64,000 bases of DNA from NCBI RefSeq assembly GCF_030369635.1, contig NZ_CP128474.1:1240001-1304000 (forward strand). Reading direction: 5' to 3'. The stretch is from Microbacterium arborescens. Lineage in GTDB: Bacteria; Actinomycetota; Actinomycetes; Actinomycetales; Microbacteriaceae. Positions 9,638 through 18,356 of the stretch are shown here, in pieces. Positions within the stretch are counted from its first letter, which is position 1; the number at the start of each line of letters is the position of its first letter. The translations under genes were made by a program, and so were the position numbers. The notes under the pieces are model-generated. The model saw only the letters and a program-made list of their open reading frames with translations, was not told where the DNA came from and did not search any database.

Positions 9638-9638
9638 G

Positions 9639-10559
9639 ATGCCGCAGCGCGCGCTCCCGGTTCCCGACGGACTCGACGGCGTTCGTGTCGACGCCGCGCT
9701 GGCCAAGCTGCTCGGATTCTCCCGCACCTTCGCCGCGGAGGTGGCGGCTGCGGGCGGTGTGACCCTCGATGGTCGCACGCTCGGCAAGTCCGACAAGCTC
9801 GTCGCCGGGTCTTGGCTCGACGTCTTCTGGGAGGAGCGGGCTGAAGCGCAGATCGTCCCGGTCGCGGTGCCCGACCTGGGCATCGTGCACGACGATGACG
9901 ACATCGTCGTCGTCGACAAGCCGGCCGGGGTCGCCGCGCACCCGTCGCTCGGGTGGGACGGACCGACGGTCCTGGGCGCGCTGGCAGCCGCGGGCTATCG
10001 CATCGCCACGACGGGTGCCGCCGAGCGTCAGGGCGTCGTGCACCGGCTCGATGTCGGCACCAGCGGTCTCATGGTCGTCGCCAAGAGCGAGCGCGCCTAC
10101 GTCGCGCTCAAGCGCGCGTTCAAGGAGCGCGAGGTCGAGAAGATCTACCACGCCGTGGTGCAAGGTCATCCCGATCCGCTCGCGGGAACGATCGATGCCC
10201 CGATCGGCCGCCACCCCTCGCACTCCTGGAAGTTCGCCGTCACGCCCACGGGCAAAGACTCCGTCACCCACTACGAGACGCTCGAGGCGTTCCCGGGCGC
10301 ATCATTGCTCGAGGTGCACCTCGAGACCGGACGGACGCATCAGATCCGTGTGCACATGGCCGCGCATCGGCATCCCTGCGTCGGCGATCCGCTGTACGGC
10401 GCCGACCCGACGCTGTCCGCCCGGCTCGGGCTGACCCGTCAGTGGCTGCACGCCCACCGGCTCGCATTCGATCACCCGGTGACGGGGGAGTGGTCGACCT
10501 TCGTCTCGCCGTACGCCCCCGACCTCGCGCGCGCCCTCGAGGTACTCCGCGGCGATTGA
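9639..10559 (+). CDS. rluD: RluA/RluD-family 23S rRNA pseudouridine synthase
   Basis: Isomerises uridines of 23S rRNA. From the ATG at 9639 (306 aa) there is an N-terminal S4-like RNA-binding domain (residues ~10-75) and the RluA catalytic domain. The catalytic Asp lies in [17 protein letters not shown], and the family C-terminal motif [16 protein letters not shown] with GDPLYGAD is present. It follows lspA with one intervening base, a very common lspA-rluD pairing. Exact target uridines cannot be read from sequence. Confidence 0.92.
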   Translation: MPQRALPVPDGLDGVRVDAALAKLLGFSRTFAAEVAAAGGVTLDGRTLGKSDKLVAGSWLDVFWEERAEAQIVPVAVPDLGIVHDDDDIVVVDKPAGVAAHPSLGWDGPTVLGALAAAGYRIATTGAAERQGVVHRLDVGTSGLMVVAKSERAYVALKRAFKEREVEKIYHAVVQGHPDPLAGTIDAPIGRHPSHSWKFAVTPTGKDSVTHYETLEAFPGASLLEVHLETGRTHQIRVHMAAHRHPCVGDPLYGADPTLSARLGLTRQWLHAHRLAFDHPVTGEWSTFVSPYAPDLARALEVLRGD

Positions 10560-10596
10560 CGTCTGCCCGCAAGCAGAACCGCCGGGCGAGGTCTCG

Positions 10597-11199
10597 CTAT
10601 GGCTCGCCGAGCCGGTCGGCGAGAGCCCGCGCTTCGCGCCGTGCCGTGATGAGCCGGCCGAGCAGGTCGCCGTGCATCGCCTCGGCAGGGCGGGCATCGC
10701 CGTGGGCATCGATGAGCGCGAGGCCGCCGCGGAGGTTCGTCGCCGCGCCACCGAGTCCTGCGGCCACGGCATCGGAGGCGACGGCGACGTCGGACATGAG
10801 GTGGTGGTTGCCGACGTCGGCGAGGAGGCGCACCTCCGTCCACACCCCGAGCGCGATGTCGCCGAGTGCGGCCGACGTCTCGATCGCACGGGTCGCCGCA
10901 TCGACGATGCGCCGATCGCGATCGCCCGGACCCTCATCCTGTGCCGGTCGGAGTGCGGCGCCGAGGGCGCCCGACGCGCGGCCGTCGTCATCCGCTGCCG
11001 CCACGGCCGCGTCACGAAGCCGGGCGAGTCGGCGGTCGATGCCGGTCGCGGCGGGCTCTGCGGCGCTGTAGCGACTCACCATCTGAGCCAGTGCCGCGGC
11101 GACCGCGGTCACGACTCCGCTCGCGGTCCCGCCTCCCGGGTCGCCCTGATCCTGCGCGAGCGCGTCGAGCAGGTCGCCCAGAGCGACGCGGGAACTCAC
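10597..11199 (-). CDS. Cyclodeaminase/cyclohydrolase-family (FTCD C-terminal-like) protein
   Basis: 200-aa mostly helical protein resembling the formiminotransferase-cyclodeaminase C-terminal domain, whose members act on formimino- or methenyl-tetrahydrofolate. Matching motifs are GDPGGGTASG near residue 20 (family P-x-PGGGS) and NHHLMSDVAVASDA near residue 135 (family N-x-x-x-SDA). There is no formiminotransferase domain and no folate gene nearby. I chose GTG at 11199, which overlaps the NUDIX stop (GTGA); the frame is open further upstream only inside the NUDIX gene. Substrate unknown. Confidence 0.7.
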   Translation of the reverse strand: MSSRVALGDLLDALAQDQGDPGGGTASGVVTAVAAALAQMVSRYSAAEPAATGIDRRLARLRDAAVAAADDDGRASGALGAALRPAQDEGPGDRDRRIVDAATRAIETSAALGDIALGVWTEVRLLADVGNHHLMSDVAVASDAVAAGLGGAATNLRGGLALIDAHGDARPAEAMHGDLLGRLITARREARALADRLGEP

Positions 11200-11669
11200 C
11201 GGCCGCCCCGGAATGTGGCCGGGTCGTCCTCCGCGACGGCGAGTGCGATCTTGCGGACGTGCTCCGGCGCGACGTCGGTCATCTGGCCGAGGTCGTAGAA
11301 CCCCACCTCCGTCAGCTCGCCGTCGGCGGGGTGCGGGTCGCCCGAGACCCACGAGCACCGGAACACCAGATCGAGGTAGTCGACCTGATCGCCGTTGGCA
11401 TAGATGATCCGGGGGATCTGATGCACGAGCGCGAGGCGCTCGGCGCGGACGACGACTCCCGCTTCTTCGAGGCACTCGCGGACGGCCGCGTCAGCGGGCT
11501 CCTCGCCCGGATCGACGATGCCCGACACGGGTTGCCAGCTGCCGTTGTCGGCTCGCTTGCCCAGAAGCACCTTCTCGTCGCGGAACACCACGGCGGTCAC
11601 CCCCACGAGGGGGAGCGGAGCGGTGCCGATCTTCTCGCGCAGATCGAGGACGAAGTCGGGAGTGGCCAT
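11196..11669 (-). CDS. NUDIX hydrolase
   Basis: 157-aa pyrophosphohydrolase-type protein with a complete NUDIX box, GIVDPGEEPADAAVRECLEE followed by AGV (about residues 51-73), binding the divalent metals. FRDEKVLLGKRADNGSW precedes it as in many NUDIX enzymes. The natural substrate is not predictable. It is read divergently from dnaE, with only 47 bp between start codons, and is coupled to the downstream cyclodeaminase-like gene by a 4-bp overlap. A TAGGCT box lies 6 bp before its ATG. Confidence 0.9.
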   Translation of the reverse strand: MATPDFVLDLREKIGTAPLPLVGVTAVVFRDEKVLLGKRADNGSWQPVSGIVDPGEEPADAAVRECLEEAGVVVRAERLALVHQIPRIIYANGDQVDYLDLVFRCSWVSGDPHPADGELTEVGFYDLGQMTDVAPEHVRKIALAVAEDDPATFRGGR

Positions 11670-11675
11670 GGGCCC

Positions 11676-11681
11676 AGCCTA
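11676..11681 (-). promoter_or_regulatory. -10 box for a leaderless NUDIX transcript
   Basis: On the minus strand this reads TAGGCT, 6 bp before the ATG. The diverging dnaE -10 box is 23 bp away, so the two promoters must share upstream DNA. Confidence 0.5.
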
Positions 11682-11704
11682 AGACCGGTGTCCGAGCCCG
11701 AACG

Positions 11705-11710
11705 TAGACT
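11705..11710 (+). promoter_or_regulatory. -10 box (TAGACT) for a leaderless dnaE transcript
   Basis: TAGACT lies 6 bp before the dnaE GTG. No ribosome-binding site is present, in line with leaderless initiation. Confidence 0.5.
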
Positions 11711-11716
11711 CGTCTG

Positions 11717-14700
11717 GTGGCATCCGACTCCTTCGTTCATCTGCACGTGCACAGCGAGTACTCGATGCTCGACGGTGCAGCCAAGATCGCGGCCATGACC
11801 CAAGCGGCGGCCGATTACGGCATGCCGGCGATCGCCGTGACCGACCACGGCAACACCTTCGCCGCGTTCGAGTTCTACCGGGCCGCGAAGGCCGCGGGCG
11901 TCAAGCCGATCATCGGCCTCGAGGCCTACGTCACGCCGGGCACCCATCGCAGTGACAAGTCCCGCGTGGCGTGGGGTTCTCCCGAGCAGAAGAGCGACGA
12001 CGTGTCGGGTTCTGGCGCCTACACCCACATGACGATGTGGAGCCAGAGCACCGAAGGCATGCACAACCTGTTCCGGTTGAGCTCGCGGTCGAGCATGGAG
12101 GGCTATTACTTCAAGCCGCGCATGGACCGCGAGCTGCTCCAGACCTACGGCAAGGGGCTCATCGCGACCACGGGCTGCCCCTCGGGCGAGGTGCAGACGC
12201 GGCTCCGCCTCGGTCAGTACGACGCTGCTCGCGCTGCGGCCGCCGAGTTCCAAGACATCTTCGGCAAAGAGAACTACTTCGCCGAGATCATGGATCACGG
12301 CTTGTCGATCGAGCGCCGGGTCATGACCGACCTGCTGCGTCTCGCGAAAGACCTCGACATCCCGCTCGTCGCGACCAACGACTCGCACTACACGCATCAG
12401 CACGAGGCCGACGCGCACGCGGCGCTGCTCTGCGTGCAGTCCGGTTCGACGCTCGATGACCCGAACCGCTTCAAGTTCGACGGCGACGGCTACTACATCA
12501 AGACCGCTCAGGAGATGCGGCAGCTCTTCCGCGACCACCCCGAGGCGTGCGACAACACCCTCCTCATCGCCGAGCGCTGCGAGGTCGAGTTCAACACCTC
12601 GGCCAACTACATGCCGCGATTCCCCGTTCCCGACGGCGAGACCGAAGACAGCTGGCTGGTCAAGGAGGTCGAGGCGGGCCTGCACTACCGGTACCCCGGC
12701 GGCATCCCCGACAAGGTGCGCAAGCAGGCCGAGTACGAGACGGGCATCATCCTCCAGATGGGCTTCCCGGGCTACTTCCTCGTCGTCGCCGACTTCATCA
12801 ACTGGGCCAAGGACAACGGCATCCGTGTGGGCCCCGGCCGCGGTTCGGGCGCCGGCTCGATGGTGGCCTACGCGATGCGCATCACCGATCTCGACCCGCT
12901 CGAGCACGGACTCATCTTCGAGCGATTCCTCAACCCCGACCGCGTCAGCATGCCCGACTTCGACGTCGACTTCGACGACCGTCGCCGCGGCGAGGTCATC
13001 GAGTACGTCACTGAGAAGTACGGTTCCGAGCGCGTCGCGCAGATCGTCACCTACGGCACGATCAAGTCGAAGCAGGCGCTGAAGGATGCTGGGCGCGTGC
13101 TGGGCTTCCCATTCAGCATGGGTGAGAAGCTCACCAAGGCGATGCCGCCGCCCGTGATGGGAAAGGACATGCCCCTCGACGGCATGTTCAACAAGGACCA
13201 CCCGCGGTTCAAGGAGGCCAGCGAGTTCCGTGCCCTGATCGACACCGATCCCGAAGCGAAGACGGTCTTCGACCGGGCACTCGGGCTCGAAGGTCTGAAG
13301 CGGCAGTGGGGTGTGCACGCGGCCGGTGTCATCATGTCGTCGGAACCCCTCCTCGACATCATCCCGATCATGCGTCGCGAGCAGGACGGCCAGATCGTCA
13401 CGCAGTTCGACTACCCGTCCTGCGAGACGCTCGGGCTCATCAAGATGGACTTCCTGGGGCTGCGAAACCTCACGATCATCTCGGACGCGCTCGACAACAT
13501 CCGCATGAACCGGGGCGAGGAACTCGATCTCGAACATCTCGAGCTCGATGACCGCCCGGCCTACGACCTCCTCACCCGCGGCGACACGCTCGGGGTGTTC
13601 CAGCTCGACGGCGGGCCGATGCGCTCGCTCCTCCGGCTGATGAAGCCCGACAACTTCGAAGACATCTCCGCCGTCATCGCGCTGTACCGCCCGGGTCCGA
13701 TGGGCGCCAACTCGCACACGAACTACGCGCTCCGTAAGAACGGCCTGCAGCCGATCACCCCGATCCATCCCGAGCTCGAAGAACCACTGCGCGACATCCT
13801 CGACACCACGTACGGCCTGATCATCTATCAGGAGCAGGTCATGGCGATCGCTCAGAAGGTCGCAGGCTTCTCGCTCGGTCAGGCAGACATCCTCCGCCGC
13901 GCGATGGGCAAGAAGAAGAAGTCCGAGCTCGACAAGCAGTACGAGGGCTTCTCGGGGGGCATGAAGGAGCGCGGCTTCGGCGAGGCCGCCATCAAGGCGC
14001 TCTGGGACATCCTGCTGCCGTTCTCCGACTACGCGTTCAACAAGGCGCACTCCGCCGCGTACGGTCTCGTCTCGTACTGGACCGCCTACCTCAAGGCGCA
14101 CTATCCCGCCGAGTACATGGCTGCCCTGCTCACGAGCGTCGGCGACTCGAAGGACAAGATGGCGGTGTACCTGAACGAATGCCGCCGCATGGGCATCAAG
14201 GTGCTGCCGCCCGATGTGGGCGAGTCCATCAGGTACTTCGCGGCCGTCGGCGAAGACATCCGATTCGGTCTGGGCGCGGTGCGCAACGTCGGTGCGAACG
14301 TGGTCGACGGCATCATCGCGTCGCGGGCAGACGACAACTACGTCAGCTTCCACGACTTCCTCACCAAGGTCCCGCTTCACGTCGCGAACAAGCGGACCGT
14401 GGAGTCGTTGATCAAGGCGGGCGCCTTCGACTCGCTGGGCTCGACCCGGCGGGCGCTCATGGAGATCCATGAGGATGCCGTCGAAGCCGCGGTCGACGCC
14501 AAGAGAAAGGCCGCCACGGGCGCGATCGGTTTCGACTTCGACAGCCTGTACGACGAGACCGAGGAGGTCATGCCGGCGAAGGTCCCCGAGCGGCCGGAGT
14601 GGACGAAGAAGGACAAGCTGGCGTTCGAGCGCGAGATGCTCGGCCTCTACGTGTCCGACCACCCCTTGGCCGGGTTGGAGATCCCGCTCGCCAAGCACGC

Positions 14701-15235
14701 CTCCACCTCGATCCACGATCTGCTGGCGTCGGAAGACGTTCAGGACGGCGACCAGGTCACCGTCGCGGGGCTCGTCACGAGCGTGCAGCACCGCGTGGCC
14801 AAGCAGAGCGGCAACCCCTACGGCATGATCACCGTCGAGGACTTCGACGGTGAAGTGACCGTGATGTTCATGGGGAAGACCTACACGGAGTTCCAGAGCA
14901 TGCTCGTGGCCGACTCGATCCTGGTCGTCCGTGGGCGCGTATCCCGCCGCGATGACGGGCTGAACCTTCACGGTCAGTCGGCGTTCTCGCCCGACCTCGG
15001 GTCGTTCGATGCCGCCGGGCCGCTCGTGCTGCTGCTCCCGGAGCAGCGTGCGACGGAGTCGACGATCGGCGAGCTGGCGGCCGTCCTGCGTCGCCACAGC
15101 GGCGAGACCGAGGTCTCGCTGAAGCTTCATAGAGCAGGTACGGCGAAGGTGTTCGAGGTGCCGCATCCGGTGCGCGTCACGCCCGATCTCTACGGCGAGC
15201 TCAAGGGACTTCTGGGACCTCAGTGTCTGGGTTGA
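11717..15235 (+). CDS. dnaE: DNA polymerase III alpha subunit
   Basis: Replicative C-family polymerase (1172 aa, full length). Domains in order: N-terminal PHP domain starting FVHLHVHSEYSMLDGA (residues ~5-280); palm/catalytic core with PGRGSGAGSMVAY and the acidic catalytic motif MPDFDVDFDDRRRGEVI (~410-430); thumb and fingers; tandem HhH region (~840-920); and an OB-fold (DQVTVAGLVTSVQHR, ~1015-1100). The replicative DnaE1 identity is supported by the intact PHP metal motif and the length. GTG start; the next gene begins 50 bp downstream. Confidence 0.97.
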   Translation: MASDSFVHLHVHSEYSMLDGAAKIAAMTQAAADYGMPAIAVTDHGNTFAAFEFYRAAKAAGVKPIIGLEAYVTPGTHRSDKSRVAWGSPEQKSDDVSGSGAYTHMTMWSQSTEGMHNLFRLSSRSSMEGYYFKPRMDRELLQTYGKGLIATTGCPSGEVQTRLRLGQYDAARAAAAEFQDIFGKENYFAEIMDHGLSIERRVMTDLLRLAKDLDIPLVATNDSHYTHQHEADAHAALLCVQSGSTLDDPNRFKFDGDGYYIKTAQEMRQLFRDHPEACDNTLLIAERCEVEFNTSANYMPRFPVPDGETEDSWLVKEVEAGLHYRYPGGIPDKVRKQAEYETGIILQMGFPGYFLVVADFINWAKDNGIRVGPGRGSGAGSMVAYAMRITDLDPLEHGLIFERFLNPDRVSMPDFDVDFDDRRRGEVIEYVTEKYGSERVAQIVTYGTIKSKQALKDAGRVLGFPFSMGEKLTKAMPPPVMGKDMPLDGMFNKDHPRFKEASEFRALIDTDPEAKTVFDRALGLEGLKRQWGVHAAGVIMSSEPLLDIIPIMRREQDGQIVTQFDYPSCETLGLIKMDFLGLRNLTIISDALDNIRMNRGEELDLEHLELDDRPAYDLLTRGDTLGVFQLDGGPMRSLLRLMKPDNFEDISAVIALYRPGPMGANSHTNYALRKNGLQPITPIHPELEEPLRDILDTTYGLIIYQEQVMAIAQKVAGFSLGQADILRRAMGKKKKSELDKQYEGFSGGMKERGFGEAAIKALWDILLPFSDYAFNKAHSAAYGLVSYWTAYLKAHYPAEYMAALLTSVGDSKDKMAVYLNECRRMGIKVLPPDVGESIRYFAAVGEDIRFGLGAVRNVGANVVDGIIASRADDNYVSFHDFLTKVPLHVANKRTVESLIKAGAFDSLGSTRRALMEIHEDAVEAAVDAKRKAATGAIGFDFDSLYDETEEVMPAKVPERPEWTKKDKLAFEREMLGLYVSDHPLAGLEIPLAKHASTSIHDLLASEDVQDGDQVTVAGLVTSVQHRVAKQSGNPYGMITVEDFDGEVTVMFMGKTYTEFQSMLVADSILVVRGRVSRRDDGLNLHGQSAFSPDLGSFDAAGPLVLLLPEQRATESTIGELAAVLRRHSGETEVSLKLHRAGTAKVFEVPHPVRVTPDLYGELKGLLGPQCLG

Positions 15236-15241
15236 GCCGGG

Positions 15242-15247
15242 TAGGAT
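15242..15247 (+). promoter_or_regulatory. Candidate -10 box (TAGGAT)
   Basis: TAGGAT just after the dnaE stop, 37 bp before the next GTG. The short leader would contain the ribosome-binding site GAAGGGAA. Confidence 0.35.
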
Positions 15248-15284
15248 TCCACCGCAGCGCAACCGCCGCGACGAAGGGAACATC

Positions 15285-16520
15285 GTGACCGACGAGAAGA
15301 ACATCCACTCCGACGACGGCCGTCCCGAGGACGCAGCGCCCGGCGTTGCCGAGCCGGAACACGACGTCGCGACTCGCGACGAGTTCGATGGGACGTCGAC
15401 GACCGAGGCGGCTGCCGATGCGTTCGCCCCGGCACCGGAAGTGGGGGACGCCATCGAGGCGCACGATGAGGCGCCGGTCGACGAGTCGTCCGCCGAGCCC
15501 GTCTCAGACGGTTCCGACACAGGCGACCAGTTCGTCTCGGACCGGAGCGCCGACGAGCCTTCCGCCCAGCCGGCCGCGGTCGCGACGGGGGAGACGCCGC
15601 CGCAGTACGGCGTCGGCCCGCTGTCGATCCGCGAGGTCGCTCTCGCGGGTGTCTGGGCGATCGCCTTCATCTGCTCCTTCTTCCCGGTTTACGGCCGGTT
15701 CGGGGCCGGTGTGTCGGTGTGGGGAGCCGGTATCGACTGGATCCTGACGATCGGCGTCCCCACGGTGGCGGTGTTCCTGGTGCTGCTTCGCCGGTTCTCT
15801 CCGCAGGGCATCCGTCGGGTCGGATCGCTCGGCATCGACCAGTTCGCTTCCGTGGCCTTCTCGGTCTCGGCGACAGTGTGGCTCGGGATCATCTGGAGCT
15901 CGTTCGCAGGCCTCGCGCAGTCGGGGGTGTTCCTCGCCAGCTGGGTGGTCTGGGTCGAGGTCATCCTGGCCCTCGCGGGTGTCGTCCTCACCGTCGTCGC
16001 GCCGCACCTCCCGGTCTTGGGTGAAGACTTCGCCCACCGTGCCGAGTCGCCCGCCCACCGCGTCGCGCGCGCGACGCGTCCCGTTGTCGCGCGGCCGGCG
16101 TCGGCGCGGCCGGCCCCGTCGCACAACGTCATGTACACGGCCCCGCACAACGCGGCAGCCGTGAACCCCGAGTACACGGGTTATGCCGCTCCGGCAGGCA
16201 GCGCCGCGTACTCGGGCGCTCCGACGTACTCGGCGACTCCGACGCACTCGGACGCTGGGGGATCGGCGCCTGCCGATGCAGCCGAGCCGTTCGACACGGG
16301 AGCCACCACGGTCATCGAGCCCATTGCGGCGCCGCAGGCGTTCTGGGCGCTGGCTCCGGAAGAGCGCGATGTCCTCGACGAGATGGGCGAGCCGCTGTTC
16401 CGGGTCGGTCCCACCGCATGGGCGCTCGTCATCGAGGACCGCGGTGAGGTGTTCGTCGTCCGTCACGAGGACGGTCGTGTCGGCTACCTGCACGACACCA
16501 GCGATGTCACGCGCGGCTGA
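15285..16520 (+). CDS. Four-helix membrane protein of unknown function
   Basis: 411-aa protein I cannot assign to a named family. Residues 1-110 are acidic and low-complexity. Four predicted membrane helices follow (about 115-137, 150-168, 185-209, 214-240), then an Ala/Tyr/Pro-rich linker with repeated TYSATPTHS-like units, then a small conserved-looking C-terminal segment (WALAPEERDVLDEMGEPLF, ending in GYLHDTSDVTRG). GTG start with ribosome-binding site GAAGGGAA. It lies between dnaE and hisD but seems unrelated to either pathway. Confidence 0.75.
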   Translation: MTDEKNIHSDDGRPEDAAPGVAEPEHDVATRDEFDGTSTTEAAADAFAPAPEVGDAIEAHDEAPVDESSAEPVSDGSDTGDQFVSDRSADEPSAQPAAVATGETPPQYGVGPLSIREVALAGVWAIAFICSFFPVYGRFGAGVSVWGAGIDWILTIGVPTVAVFLVLLRRFSPQGIRRVGSLGIDQFASVAFSVSATVWLGIIWSSFAGLAQSGVFLASWVVWVEVILALAGVVLTVVAPHLPVLGEDFAHRAESPAHRVARATRPVVARPASARPAPSHNVMYTAPHNAAAVNPEYTGYAAPAGSAAYSGAPTYSATPTHSDAGGSAPADAAEPFDTGATTVIEPIAAPQAFWALAPEERDVLDEMGEPLFRVGPTAWALVIEDRGEVFVVRHEDGRVGYLHDTSDVTRG

Positions 16521-16539
16521 GTCCGCGGTGGCCGCGCGC

Positions 16540-16545
16540 TAGCCT
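16540..16545 (+). promoter_or_regulatory. -10 box (TAGCCT) for a leaderless hisD transcript
   Basis: TAGCCT ends 6 bp before the hisD ATG in a 31-bp gap; no Shine-Dalgarno sequence is seen. Confidence 0.5.
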
Positions 16546-16551
16546 GGAACG

Positions 16552-17850
16552 ATGCGCACCATCGATCTTCGCGGCCGTCGGATGACGCCCGCTGAGTTGC
16601 TCGCCGCCGTTCCCCGGGCCGAGGCCGCGCGTGGGCTCGCTCTGGCCACCGCAGCAGAGATCGTCCACGATGTGGCTGCGCGGGGGGAGGTCTCGCTCCG
16701 TGAACAGGCGGCACGGTTCGACGGTGTCGAGGGTCACGCCGTGCGTGTTCCCGCCGACCACCTCGAGGAGGCGCTGGGAAATATCTCACCGGCCGTTCGA
16801 GCAGCGATCGAGGAGTCGATCCGCCGCGTTCGGCTGGCTTCGGCAGCGCAGGTCCCGCCCGATCGGGTGACGGAGCTCGGCCCCGGTGCGCGCGTCGAGC
16901 AGCGCTGGCGGCCCGTGCGTCGCGTCGGCGTCTACGTGCCCGGCGGCAAGGCCGTGTACCCCTCGAGCGTCGTGATGAACGTCGTGCCCGCGCAGGTCGC
17001 CGGTGTCGAGACGGTGGCGCTCGCTTCGCCCCCGCAGCGCGACCACGGCGGACGGGTGCACCCGGTCATCCTGGCCGCGGCGCGCCTCCTCGGCATCTCC
17101 GAGGTCTACGCGATGGGGGGCGCCGGCGCGATCGGTGCCTTCGCCTACGGCGTCGGCTCGCTCGAGCTCGACCCTGTCGACGTCATCTCCGGGCCGGGCA
17201 ACAACTTCGTCGCCCTCGCCAAGCGCGTCGTCGCGGGTGTGGTCGGCACCGATTCGGAGGCCGGAGCGACCGAGATCCTGATCGTCGCCGATGCCGCTGC
17301 CGACGCCGACCTCGTGGCGGCTGACCTCGTCAGCCAGGCGGAGCACGACGAACAGGCCGCGGCTGTTCTCGTCACCGACTCTGTCGATCTGGCGCAGGCC
17401 GTCGCCGAGCGGGTTTCGATCCGCGCGACTGCGACCCGACACGCCGAGCGTGTCGCGGTCGCGCTGGACGGACCACAGTCCGCCATCGTCCTGGTCGACG
17501 ACATCGCGGCTGCGGCGGCGTTCTCGAACGCCTACGCCCCCGAGCACCTCGAACTGCACCTGCGCGACCCGCGGACCGACGACTTCGTCAACGCGGGGGC
17601 GGTGTTCGTCGGCTCGCACACGCCGGTGAGCCTCGGCGACTACCTCGCGGGCAGCAACCACGTGTTGCCGACGGGGGGACAGGCCCGGTACGCCGCCGGT
17701 CTCGGGGCGGCGACATTCCTGCGGTCGCAGCAGGTCATCACCTACGACCGCGACGCGCTGCGGGCCGTGCACGACGGCATCCTGGCTCTGTCCGACTCCG
17801 AGCAGCTGCCCGCGCACGGCGAGGCCGTGTCCGCGCGTTTCAACGCGTAA
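16552..17850 (+). CDS. hisD: Histidinol dehydrogenase
   Basis: Zinc enzyme catalysing the last two oxidations of histidine synthesis (histidinol to histidine, NAD-linked). The 432-aa protein carries the family landmarks VYVPGGKAVYPSSVVMNV, GPGNNFVALAKR, EAGATEILIVAD, AYAPEHLELHL and HTPVSLGDYLAGSNHVLPTG. No other his gene follows, so here it is a lone gene with its own promoter. Its TAA stop forms part of the nrdR -10 box. Confidence 0.96.
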   Translation: MRTIDLRGRRMTPAELLAAVPRAEAARGLALATAAEIVHDVAARGEVSLREQAARFDGVEGHAVRVPADHLEEALGNISPAVRAAIEESIRRVRLASAAQVPPDRVTELGPGARVEQRWRPVRRVGVYVPGGKAVYPSSVVMNVVPAQVAGVETVALASPPQRDHGGRVHPVILAAARLLGISEVYAMGGAGAIGAFAYGVGSLELDPVDVISGPGNNFVALAKRVVAGVVGTDSEAGATEILIVADAAADADLVAADLVSQAEHDEQAAAVLVTDSVDLAQAVAERVSIRATATRHAERVAVALDGPQSAIVLVDDIAAAAAFSNAYAPEHLELHLRDPRTDDFVNAGAVFVGSHTPVSLGDYLAGSNHVLPTGGQARYAAGLGAATFLRSQQVITYDRDALRAVHDGILALSDSEQLPAHGEAVSARFNA

Positions 17851-17853
17851 TCT
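17848..17853 (+). promoter_or_regulatory. -10 box (TAATCT) for nrdR
   Basis: TAATCT starts with the hisD stop codon and lies 9 bp before the nrdR ATG, fitting leaderless or nearly leaderless initiation. Confidence 0.45.
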
Positions 17854-17862
17854 GGGCTGGTC

Positions 17863-18345
17863 ATGCATTGCCCTTTCTGCCGCAATCCCGATTCCCGCGT
17901 CATCGACTCCCGCACGAGCGATGACGGCCTGAGCATCCGCCGCCGGCGCCAATGCCCGAAATGCGGCGGCCGCTTCTCGACCATCGAGACGGCGAGCCTC
18001 AACGTCATCAAGCGCTCGGGTGTGATTGAGCCGTTCAGCCGCGAGAAGGTGATGTCCGGCGTTCGCAAGGCCTGCCAGGGGAGGCCGGTGACAGAGGCCG
18101 ACCTCGCCGTGCTGGCGCAGGCGGTCGAAGAGGCCGTGCGTCAGACCGGTTCGTCGCAGATCGACACGAACGAGATCGGGCTCGCGATCCTCGGACCGCT
18201 CCGAAACCTCGATGAGATCGCGTACCTCCGCTTCGCGAGCGTCTACCAGGCCTTCGACACGCTCGAAGACTTCGAGGCTGCGATCGAACAGCTGCGGGCA
18301 GACCACATCGGCGCACGGACAACAGAGGACGCAGGCTCGCTTTAG
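17863..18345 (+). CDS. nrdR: Transcriptional repressor NrdR
   Basis: ATP/dATP-sensing repressor of ribonucleotide reductase genes. The 160-aa protein has the N-terminal zinc ribbon (CPFC near residue 3 and [13 protein letters not shown] near residue 31) followed by an ATP-cone domain beginning [20 protein letters not shown]. Length is typical. No nrd gene is in the window, so targets lie elsewhere. Its stop codon is part of the pyrD -10 box. Confidence 0.97.
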   Translation: MHCPFCRNPDSRVIDSRTSDDGLSIRRRRQCPKCGGRFSTIETASLNVIKRSGVIEPFSREKVMSGVRKACQGRPVTEADLAVLAQAVEEAVRQTGSSQIDTNEIGLAILGPLRNLDEIAYLRFASVYQAFDTLEDFEAAIEQLRADHIGARTTEDAGSL

Positions 18346-18348
18346 GCT
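18343..18348 (+). promoter_or_regulatory. -10 box (TAGGCT) for pyrD
   Basis: TAGGCT contains the nrdR stop codon and lies 8 bp before the pyrD ATG; no Shine-Dalgarno sequence is seen. Confidence 0.45.
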
Positions 18349-18356
18349 GGACGGCG

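Noticed and set aside
11597..15670. 1357-codon open frame on the minus strand opposite dnaE
   Set aside because: It is the GC-rich antisense shadow of dnaE. It has low-complexity acidic/basic repeats and no family motif, while the plus strand encodes a complete DNA polymerase III alpha.
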